In this document: one piece after another, positions 11,113 through 23,100 of the stretch
Layout: every line of letters starts with the position of its first letter
How positions within the stretch are numbered: position 1 is the stretch's first letter
Source: Lonicera japonica
Taxonomy: Eukaryota > Streptophyta > Magnoliopsida > Dipsacales > Caprifoliaceae
Length of the DNA stretch: 64,000 nt
Assembly: GCA_021464415.1 (NCBI GenBank)
Contig: CM038466.1
Span: forward strand, 26,413,017-26,477,016
Reading direction: 5' to 3'
The notes under the pieces: model-generated
The model's database searches: none
The model's input: the letters and a program-made list of their open reading frames with translations, nothing else
Told to the model about the DNA's origin: nothing
Translations under genes and position numbers: made by a program

Positions 11113-14100
11113 TCAGTTAGTAGTCGAAAGTTCACCTTCAATACGCCTGACTTCATCTTCCAATTCTTGCAAAGTGGCTTTCGTAGTTGTCCTAGACCTT
11201 AACAGCTTCAAAAAATGCTTGAGGCATTTGAGATAATATGCCTTTACCTCGGAAGAAGGCGGCAACCACCTCTTTGAGCCGTACTGCAAATATATAAAAG
11301 TAGTATTGGCCTCTATCAAAACAAATGTTGCAGTGGGCTGTAGTACATTATGCTGTTAGGATGGTATATCGATTTTGGCAGAATGCAAGTTCTGTTTTGG
11401 ATAAAAGAAATCACATGATCTCTCTCCATGTGCTTTTATAGAACAGAATTAAGCAGTATGTCCTATTAGTGCGCGTTTAATTACAGCTTTTCTATGGACA
11501 ATCGCCAAGATGTCATATTTTCATCTTTACTGTTGTTTGATTCAATTAATATACCAACGGAATCGGCTTCCTTGGTATAGCCCTTCAGCCTACTTTCTAG
11601 TTTTCCCAAGAATCGAAAAACCACCTCTTTGGCAAGAAGCAAAATAAAGTTTTCCAAGGATATCCAAATTATTTCCATTTAAACAAATCAAACGCGCCTT
11701 TAATGTTTTGAAAAATTAGGTTCAATTAGAATTGTGTAATCCTAAATGCAGGTCTCACAATGGTATCTTTTCTCATCTGTTTCCCCGATGGCCTTCTCAA
11801 CAGAGTGCGGTCATTATATGTATAAAGAAAAGCATATAAATAACTTAACAAACTGAAAAAGTGGAAAGAAAAAAAATACCAAAGAAAGTTGCATAACAAT
11901 CCAAAAAATACAAGTCACTGGCCAATGTAATCTCTAGCTATGCTGAAAATTCAATAGAATTTAAAGAACAGAAACACAAAGTAGAGCAAGGTGATAATGA
12001 TTTTCATGAATCAAATTGCATGTACTTACCTTCTTGAAAGCCGAAATGGATTGATGAGCACAATCCTCAACTCCAAGAACTCCATCTTGCTCCTGCTTAT
12101 ATTAGAAACACAAAAATAATTCAACATCATTATCGTACATGTTAGCTTATGAATATAGTAGCAGTAGGAGTATTTTAGTCTTTACATCTTCCATATATAC
12201 TCCCTCCATCCCAAATCAAGAGTCCAGTTTGACTTTCACATGTTTCCAAGGATGCACTACTTTCAACATAATCAGTGGTTAAGAATAAAAACTTGTTTGC
12301 AATCGTGAGAAATGGTACATTGATTATGTCCCAACAAGGAAACTGTACTCTTAGGCTCTATTTGATAACAAGATGGAAAATAGTAGGATAAACAATGTAT
12401 TTTTCTGAGAAGTTGGAAAACAAGTTGAGGGATGTGGTGAGATTACCTCTAGCCTTTTGGTTTCTTCCAAGAAAAAATATTCTTTGGGACATATACTCAC
12501 AAAATTGAGCATGAGATGAAGAGCATCTCACCACATCCCTCAACTTATTTTCCATCTTCTCACTTAAATTAGTTGTTTTTCTTATCATTTTCCACGTTGC
12601 TATCAAACGGAGCCTTAATTTGTGGCAGATGGGAGTATAGAAAGGAATGGCAATGGACCTTTTGATGTTGTGGTAGACATAGTTACTAAAATACCTCTAC
12701 TGCAAATTCAAGTACCAAGATAATCTCTTTGTTCTTACCAAGAACTTGAAAGCTTTATTTACTAAATTTTATTTTTGGTTCTACCACAAGGGGCTAAGAG
12801 GAACACCAAAACCAGGAGAAAATACAAATTAAATTCCTAACAAGACTTTCTGCAAATTACTATATATGAAGCTATGAACAAGAAGTTAGACTTGATGATC
12901 TTGATCATGGAAACAAAAAAGATACTAACCGTTGATCCCTTATTTATGTCCACCATAGCAAGAGCAAGAAATGACTGCAACTGCAGGCACAAGTAATTAC
13001 AATTAGTTTTGTTTGTATGTCTCGCAAGGGTATAAATCACATGTTGGGCATCCAATACAGCTTATATATGTATGTGTATATAAATATAAGCGTATATGTT
13101 CTATGTACGTTCTTTCTGGGGAAAACACTTGCCCAGGAAAACATATATGCTATGGAATAGATATTCATAGACCCAAAATTCAGCACTAGGAAAACATATA
13201 TACAAATTGGTGGAAAATATATTGCTTATATAAGAACAAATCTATGCGATAATTATATTGCCTATAATTTCAAAAAAGAATATATTATCCGCAAGAATTT
13301 TGGTTTGCTCAAAACTGAGAGTCCGGGACTTTATATATATTGAAAACAATCGATGATAGAGGCCTGGTTTGGGGGAGGGGGATGGAGAGGGGAATTGAAC
13401 CTTGCACCTCCCGCAGTCTAAGTAATCCCAAAATCAACGGGATCTTACAAAACACACATAAGCTCAAAACTAAGGCCATCTCCTATGGTTTTTCTGAAAT
13501 TTTGTTTCTATCCCTTGTCATGGTCCTTTTCTAGAAGATTTCTATGTCTATGCGGCAATATTATTGTGTTGATAGAAAAGTATCACATAAAGTGTCTCCA
13601 ATGATGCCATATCTTACTCTCGTATCTCAGTTGGCACCCGTATAATTAATTTGATTAGGTAAGGTGTTGTGGGCTCCTTTAGATTGTTTCCTTGTAGGAT
13701 AAAAAGTATAATCACCATTTCCGCATGTGGTGGTAGAAATTTTCTATTGACTCACTCACCGTGTCACATGGAAATGCATATAAGAAATTCCCATTGGAGT
13801 GAGTTGTTTATTTGCTTTTCTATTATAGAAATTTGCATTGGTAGAAATGACTATTGGAGATGGCCTTACATTTCTAAGTGTAGAGTTAGGTCTAAGGAGG
13901 GATTCCCTCTCTTTAACAAAAAGTAGGGATACCCAATTGGAAGCGTAAATAGAAGCATTTTTTTATGAAAACTTTGTAGAGCATCCCTTCTTTTTGTTAA
14001 AGAGACGGAATCCCTCTTTAGAGCCTAGCATGTATGATCTTGAATAGCTTACATGAAAATTAAGGTTATGGAAAAGGGGAAACATTTAAAAAGCAGACCA

Positions 14101-17100
14101 ATGATTATTCAAGAATACATTGTAAAGAACAATGTAAAAACTGACCAGTGATTTCAAGACAACATTGAAAACTTTTAGCAATTGTGGTTGTAGTTCCTTT
14201 CTAGTCTCTCTAGAATTAATGTACATTCTCCAGTTTTGTCTCATTAATTCATCCAAATCCTTCCGAAACATCCTGTAATTGACAGAATCTGAATGCAAAT
14301 AATTTGCAAAACTAGTAATCAACCAAACAGATACTGATACATATAAAGTTGTAAACAATAAGGTGACACGACACAACATAGAAAAAGAGGACACATGTAC
14401 AAATAGCACAAGTCAATTCTAATACATGTATGCACATTAGTCTTTGTAATAATTAATAGATTCTGTTACTGCATCATAATTATAAATTAAATAGATCATA
14501 CTTGACAATACACATCCCAGCCTAAAACTAATCATAGCTATGAATCTTTTTTGTTATAATATATAAAATGAATCGTTATAATATGGAGTGAATGATTGTC
14601 AAAATTTCTAAAGGAAAGAAGTCCATGAATTTTTATGTAGAATGGCTTAGTGAAATTCTTAAAGAACATGGTACGCGCCATGGTTGACACCCATCCCCGT
14701 CACTGCTCATGTGGGATGTTTAAACATATCCAATACCAAATTCTAATTTTCCCCATTTTATTGTTACTGGCAAGTTAGGGTATGCTCCTTGCATCAATAG
14801 GCCAATTGAAAATCGAGAAAAGTCAAATGGCACAGCATGTTTAGATTTTGACTAAAAAAATTCTAAGTTGTTTAGAGATACAGATATAGAATGACTGTAC
14901 GAGTGAGACAAATACGGAAAATAACTCAAACCTCATTGCATTGCCCAAATGATCTTTTGCGCTATCAAGCTCAGCAATAGCTTTAGAAATATTTGTCTCC
15001 CTTAGTTCAGTGGAAATCAAAATTTCCACAAGTCCTATATCCATCATGTTCATTGCTACCTGCCACTTTAGAAAGAAAGCTCAAGTCTTAACAAAAATGT
15101 ATTGGCTAACTTTTCTGTTCAAGAGATGCAAACACAGAAGCAACAGGCTTAACTAATAAGACCCTTTCAAACACTAAAGGTCCATTTGAAAAAAAATGAA
15201 AAAAGCTTGGAAATGATTGTAAACCACACTACTAAATTTGAAGATGGGAAGCAGAGATGAATGATTTCAAGGATGTTCTCCAATTTTATTTTCAGTTTCG
15301 TCAGGGAAAAAATTTCTCACACGTCACCCAAAGATTTGGATTCCATTGGAAAAACCAACAAAGTAATGGAACATCTCACAAATTCACTCACCTTTTTTTC
15401 CAACTGATGATAAACTTAGTAGTGTTTTCAATAATTTCCATCTTCTTTAATTTTATTTTATTTTTAATTATTGTTATTATTATTATTTATTTATTTTTAT
15501 TAGAGACGGAAATTTCATTGCCATTTCAAAAAAAAAGAGAGATTACAAGATAATGTGGAGGGGACAAGGCATTCCCATCAGAGAACCCTAAGAAACAATC
15601 ATCCACTAACAGCAACAATCTAGGGAACTAAAAAATAAAACAAATGAAACCAGGAGCTTCCACTACACAAACAAGGAGTAAAAAACCCAAGAAAAACATA
15701 AGTTGAAAAGGGAAAAAAACCTAAATCATTGGAACTTTCCTTCATGTTGGCTTTATCAAGTTGAAAAGGCAAAAGCTTTTTAAGTTTTAACTCTTGGGCA
15801 TAGTGTTGCAATTCCTTTATAACAATTGGAGCAGGGTAACCTTGATATGTAGAATAACACTCCAGCTCCTGAATTTGACATAAGCAAAAAACTTGTTCCA
15901 AAGATTGAGACTCGAGCATAAAGCGGAGAAACAAGATAACCCCACTTGACAAGCATCTATGGCTCAATAAAGAATTCTTACCGCCCTTCTGTAATAAATT
16001 GTTCAATTTGCAGCATAGCTGACTACATTTATTTAAAAGAAAGAGATACCACCACATGAGGAAAGTTAAAAGAGGGAGATGCACAAGCATAACACACAGA
16101 TGTTTCAGGGGTTGAAGAAATTTAGGAAAAAGACAAAAACCTGAAAATCATCTGCGGAGAGGAATGTTTTTTGGGAATCAACACATCTGCACAAATTGAT
16201 TAGGAACTAATTCTCATTTGGAACTTATGGGTGGTGATACTTTTTTCAATTTATGAACTTATTCACCTTATCAATAGCTCTTTTTCTTCCCTTAAGCTCC
16301 CTACTGAATGCAGGGTCTGAGCAAGACGTTGGGCTGCAATTACCGTTTCCATACAGTTCCATCCCTGTGTCATAAGATTAACATCAAGTAAAGTAATTGT
16401 AGAACACACACAAAATGAAAAAGTGGAATTTTCAAAAATCAAAATAAACATAAAGAATCAGGCCTCAGGTGCGACTCGGTGTTGCCTAGTTTGTGGACTA
16501 CATACAGTGAGTTGGGTGCCCCAACCCCAAACAAGGTGCATTTGCAACCCAAAATGCTAACTCTAACGGGCCATAATTTGACTTGCAAAGATGGACAAAG
16601 ATAAATGCATATATCTGATATATCAAGGATTCCAGTCACCATACTGCATAGACATGGATAGCACAGATAATAAATAGCGTTTCGACTTAGCCTACCCACA
16701 TCGCACTGCATACAGAGCTAGGTACCGTCCCCTGTACCCATACCCATTCCAGGTACCAAAGTGTCTTGCGGATTAGGTAACATTGGAGAGAGTATAAAGG
16801 TGCCAACTAGTGCACAATAATAAAGCAGTGTACGTAGCACCAACACAAAGGGGGAACCGAATGACAAGTGTAAAAGTTTGAACCAAATAACTTGCCATAA
16901 TGACGCTGATAACTATTAGGTCACCATCTCAGCCAAAAGCTTAAGCTGGTAAGTAGTGGGCAAAGATTGCATATCATGTTCTCCAGCAAGGGTTACAAAT
17001 TATACGTGTAAATTTAGTCTAGGAGCAGTTATTCATCATTACCACTTAATTGACTCTTAGGAACAAAAAAATATGCAAAGAAAGAAGGGGGAACAAGCAA

Positions 17101-20100
17101 CATTAGGCATCCTAAAATTAAAATTGTGTACAAGACTACAAGTGTCGTTTGAGAAAAACCCTGGAGCAATAAAATTATATTTCAATAGATGAGATGGGGA
17201 AACAAGATCTGGGACAGTGAAAATTAAAATATAGAAGAAAAAAAGGTGACAAAAAACCTTTGATGACTCCATTATATGCAAGATCTTCCTCCTTAAAGTC
17301 TCAGCTTCTGCAAGTCGATTGGACTTATTGTATATCTACAGATAAAATATATATGCACACACATGTAAGTAGATCTACGGATTCATGAAGCCCATACTCA
17401 CAGTACCAGAACATGAAGAATAAAAAGCTAATGTGATGGAGTTTATTAATATTTAATAGGATTGGAAATTGATAGGATTAATGAATAAGTAATGAAGAAT
17501 AAAAAGCGAAGATAATGTGATGGAGTTTATTAATATTTAATAGGCTTCAAATATGATAGGAACAAAATTGATTGTAGGATTAATTCTGAATTTGGAGATC
17601 TTTGTAGAATAATGTTTCAAAAAAATTGAATGCAAGGCAAATTGACCAATAGAAGTATAACCTGAGAAAGATGCTGCAGTCTTGTTGCACATATAGTTGA
17701 TTCTCCTTGCCCGCTTTCCTACATGGTAAAACAACATGCAGAAGTAAAAAAAATAACATATTAGGGCCCCTTTTGGTTCCACTTGAAAAACTTGTGGCCA
17801 CGGTGAAAAAGGAAATGGTGAACAATATTTTCACAAATTTCGGTCATAACTTTTTTGTTCTTACAAAACTAGGAGTAAATGCAGACACTACAACTAGGCA
17901 ACTTTATACAAAAATAGTGAAGAAAGTTCATGCTATGCCTAAATGCTTTTTACCATTTTAGCTTTTACTGGTGCAAATTATTTAACCCCAAGAAAAACAG
18001 GCCCTAAAACTAGAACTGAAATCAAAGGTTTGTAAATCAAGACAATGGGTCACCTGAAGTATCCGTATAGAATCCTTAATGAGGTCTTCAGATTCCCCTT
18101 CTTCTCCTTGGATATACAACACCTATAAGTTGAGCCCCATTTTAAATGTCACTCAAACGCACAAATAAGGAATGAGGCAGAAAAGGAAAGAAAACACGGA
18201 ACAAAAGTACGAATATTCAACTTCAAGAGGGAAATGGATAAAAATGAGACCATGTATATATTTTGACTGTCTTATCAGATTCCAATCGCTCGAATAACAA
18301 AAAGTAGTGCGTTTGATAAAACATTTGGGAAATGATTGTAAGCGCAACTAACAATGAAAAGTTGGAAAAAGAGTTGAGCGATTGGTGAATTATTCTAGTA
18401 CTTTTTGCATTTTCCATGGGAATAAAATTCTTGGGGTGATTTTTAAGAAAAAATATTTGGGAAATGATTGTAAACACTACTGATTCTGTAAGTTTAAATA
18501 TTCATAACACGTGTAATCCTTTAATGCTTGTCCCCTTAATTATGTTGTAAACCCACTGACATAACTTTATTAATGATGGAGGGAAAGTGAGATTCTAGAA
18601 AATTATTGAGGTAATATTTCGTGTTCAGATAGAAAAGTTGCAGAGTGCAACAGAAATAACAATAAAAATAGGACTGATCCTATTACCGTTCCAAGATAAT
18701 ACATCGTATCTGCGCAGTCCATGTGGTTCTTCCCCAAAATGCCCCTCCTAATCTAGTGATCATTGGTGATGACAAGATGTCATAAAGTCTAATTAACAAT
18801 AAGATTCTGAAGATGAAAACCATATGAAGCCAAGCATTAATTTGTACCTTTAAAGCACGCTGCCCAAGGAATCAGACAAAAACAAAAACAATAAAAAAAA
18901 TCAGATGCTCGCAAATTTAATAGAAAAATCAGCACAAAATATGTATTGAAGAAGAAAAGCCAAACTGACATCAAATTCATGGACTCTTGCTGTCGGAACA
19001 GAAAGAAAGTATGTCGAATGCGTTATAACTTATAACATAGTGATTACAGCTAAAACTGCAATGTACCCTTAAGATCAATATTCAATATTTTGATAAATGA
19101 CAAAGGAAACCATCTGCTACTATTTTTACGGGTGCCCAATTGTGAAAATACTTGGTGCATCCAGAAATAGACAAAAATGACTTATTCGCCTATAGGGTTG
19201 GTGGATGGGTGGGCTGTGTGCGCAGATGGGTTGTGGAGGTGGGTCATTGTGGTTTATATTACTAACACTAGTAGGTACGAACTCAGTACTATAAGTTGCA
19301 CTCATTGAAATCCGTGTATTACTAAAACAGTGTGAAAGTCAAAATTTGGACTCTTAATTTGGGACAAGGGGAGTATTATATACATCTATCTCCTCATATG
19401 TTTTGCATGCATTAAGATATAACAAAAACCATCTTGTGAAATAATATGCTTGTATATCATCATCAATGATGTTGGTGATAGCAATGGTGAACTAGTTTTC
19501 ACTTTTCAGTGGGCAATTCTAGAAGTAAGAAAACATTGTTAAGGCCATGAACTCTTATCCTAAATAATAACAATCATAACACATAGCCCAAAAATACAAA
19601 TATGTTAGATCATCCAAATCCATGATCCATCAAAGATACAGGTTGGGAGTTCATGAATCATGGGATTTGAAATCCTTAAACTGCCAACAACTTGCGAGTC
19701 AATGAATTTCGTCTTCAAGCTTGGATTTCCAAAGCAAAACTTGATCTTTGGGACCATCTAACATAAATAGACCGAAAGTCTGGATTCCCTCCTTTGCCTC
19801 TAAATAACAGGTTGCCAAAGTAAAAATTTTTCAAGTAATTCGTGAGCCATGCCATTTGAAATCTTTTGATTTTCAATTCCTGTTATTAAGGGATTTCAAT
19901 TCTCTTCTGACTTGGGATTTTAATCAATATTTTATGGTCAATCATGTCCCATTAATTAAAAGTTCAAACTATATATAACCTGTGACATTAACTATCAAAG
20001 ATTTTGACATTTTTATCTACCATGCAGGAGGAAGTGTTACGTCTACATTATAAAGTATAACCGTATTGTGAACATGCTAAGATGTGAAATTTGTTTATCT

Positions 20101-23100
20101 TTTCCTTAGTTGTTCAAATCTAAAGCTATCATACAGAAACATGTCAATTTTTTTTTTTGATAGGAAACAGAAATTTGATTCCAAAAACAAGGAAAGACAT
20201 TACAAAGATCGCCAAGATTCAGAGGATAAGACATCCTCTGGAAATCAAATTGAAAATCTAGAATGAGAACAAAACACCCTGCTAACTAAACAAAGAACTA
20301 TCCCAGGCAACTATTACAATCTAAACAGAATTAGTATTGTTCTATGCTATCAAAAATATTTGAAGCTTTTGCCCAAAGACCCACGAGAAACTGAGCATGA
20401 CACCATAACTCTTCCGATCTACTCCATCTATCTTCAAACACTCTTCTATTTCTTTCAAGCCATACTAGCCAAGCTACAGCCATCATAAAAAATCTCCACA
20501 ACACTTTAATTTTCTTGCCATGCTGCCTAAATCTCCATTTTATGACAATGAATTCTGCCCATCTAGATGGGACAGCCCCTATTACTCCGAACAGAACCCA
20601 TAATTAAGCCCAAATATGCTTAACAAACTCACAATACTAAGATAAGGGTTGGGAAAGGAGATAGAACCCGCTTCTGGGAAGATAGTTGGGTGGGATCATC
20701 GTCCGCTAAAAGAATAATTTCCCCGTCTTTACCGATTGTCCAATAATCGTAATGCCAAAATTCTTTCGGTTCTTGTGTGGTCGTCAGATTACAACCATTC
20801 GTGGAACTTAGAATTTTCTAGACACTTTAATGATAGGGATTGTGATGAGTTTGTGACCCTTCTGAATACAATTGATAGTGTACAATATAACCGGCATTCT
20901 CTAGATACAAGGGTTTGGGTTGGCACAAGTCGGGAGAGTTCTCTTGTAAATCATACTTTGAAATTATTTGTTCATTCTCTTTGTCTACATCCCCCCATGC
21001 AGAGGTCATTTGGAAAGGTGGTACCCCCAATAAAATCAAAGTTTTTGCGTGGCTGGATTCTTTGGGGAAATTGAATACGTGTGATGTGCTTCAAGCTAGG
21101 AGACCTTACATGGTGTTATCCCCATCATGGTGTATAATGTGTCAGAAACATGTCAATTATAGCGGTCCATTGTCAAAAATAGTTATCGAGATTCCAAGGA
21201 TAGAATAAGAAACTTTTTGGTTCTATAAGGGTTATTACCAGTTTTTGCAGAGTTTAAATAGCCATGTTAGTGCTAGACTGAATTTATATTGTAACTTTCA
21301 ACGTAACAACACTTGGTTATTGTGCCAGTGTAGGATTTTCAGCAAAAAGGGAGTCTATATTAAAAAAAGGGCAAATGTATTGATTTTTCTTATCAATATA
21401 AGTTTTCGTTTACGATAAAAAAAATATTAAAAAAAGGGCAAACAGTGATTGGTGAAAGTGGAAATCATGACTAATAAAAGAATCCCAAGAGTTCACGGCG
21501 GCGGTGTGCACCCCCTCACCCACACGTACATATGTCCCTGGTTGAATCATTTTCCTACTCTTTTGGAGAGTAGTTTTATGTCTATAACTAGTGCACATTG
21601 GTTGAACCAGTGCCCCTATTGGCATTGCTTTGGTAATCCTGAGGCTGATTAAGCCTAAGGATATCATTAAAAAGAAAGGGGGCAGCGACTCGGCCTGAGA
21701 TGCAGCGAAATCAGCCAAATTTCGTGTAGAGTGGGGTGGAAGTTGGGCAAAAATAGAAGGCAATGCCACTTAACACAACAGTAACCCAAAAAGAGAGAAA
21801 AATGAAAGAAATAACAATATGGTAGGAAAACTTCTTGACCGGACAGGCGGCATTATGTTGACCACAGTGGCTCGTTTCATCTTGTGATCGACCTTATTTT
21901 AGTGGGTGTTGTTCCCACCTTTAGCTCATGTTGCCTTGTCATTTTACAGATTTTTGGACATAAACATTTCAAGCACAAATTTTTCAACAAAGGAACAATT
22001 TAATCAAAGACTCAAGGGGAGTAATTTTTCAACAAAGGAGTAATTCAATCAAAGACTTAAGGGGGAGTAATTTTTCAACAAAGGAGTGGCATACAACAGG
22101 GCAAATTAGTTAACACCTCTATCAATTTGAGTGATCCTGGAAATCAAATTTTGTCTATTATTATTTGGTTATTAGCCATCTTTTGTACTTTGCATAAATA
22201 AGGGACCTTATTACAGATTTAGTCTTTGTTTAGGGTTTGATCACATAGGCTATTTGTCATCTTTCATCTCTATATTTATTTTGCTTCCTCATTGTAACCC
22301 TAGTTTCCTTATATAAATATAAGCTAGCCCTCTGTTTGAGTAAGCCATTACTAAAATTTTCTATAAATAAAAAATTAAATATTCAAAGTCTTGATTTTTT
22401 AACTACATTGAGGTTCCTATAACAATGTAGTGACATTCAGAAAAACAGGTTCAGAGAATTAACTACAAGTCATAATATGAATGTGTGGATACCTCAAAGG
22501 AAGCATGAGCTTCTTCCAATTTCTCTTGCATGAGATAGACTTCACCAAGGTTGTGAAGGGCAGTCCCAACACTATAAGACAACAGGGTGCACAAGACAAA
22601 CAAGTTATGTCCCTATCTATTAATCATGAGTCATGACACAAGGAAATGACAAGCAATTGGTTAACAGCAACTATAGTAGAAGCAAATGCATAGCCGGTTA
22701 AAGTTACAGGAATCAACCCACTCTGAAAAGTAGTCATAAGTGAGTTTCTTTTCATAAACATTAGCACAATTTGTTGCATAGATGCTTAAAGTTACAAGTG
22801 CAGAATACATAAAAAATACAGATCTCATATGTTACAAGTGCAGTATACATAAAAAATACAGATCTCATATAAAATCCATCCATAAAATGCCATATATCTT
22901 ATATGATTAACTCTCAATAAATACGTAAAATTTCATGAATGAGTCAGATGTATGCATCATCATTTAGATGATTGTCCAATCTACTGTTGTCATTGCTAAT
23001 ATAAAATTTTAGTGAATTTTTTTTTTCTATCTATAGTATAACCATGATCCTGTTCCTTTGGCAATATCAAGTAACAAGTGCAACCTAGCACTCCATTCAA

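Noticed and set aside
18300..18490. Possible MITE around the repeated GGGAAATGATTGTAA words, with a relative at 15200
   Set aside because: Only short direct and inverted words are shared; ends and target duplications could not be fixed.
20736..21208. Plus-strand frames as a host gene
   Set aside because: The protein words are those of the zf-RVT region of a LINE, lie within a 16-bp target duplication and contain stops.
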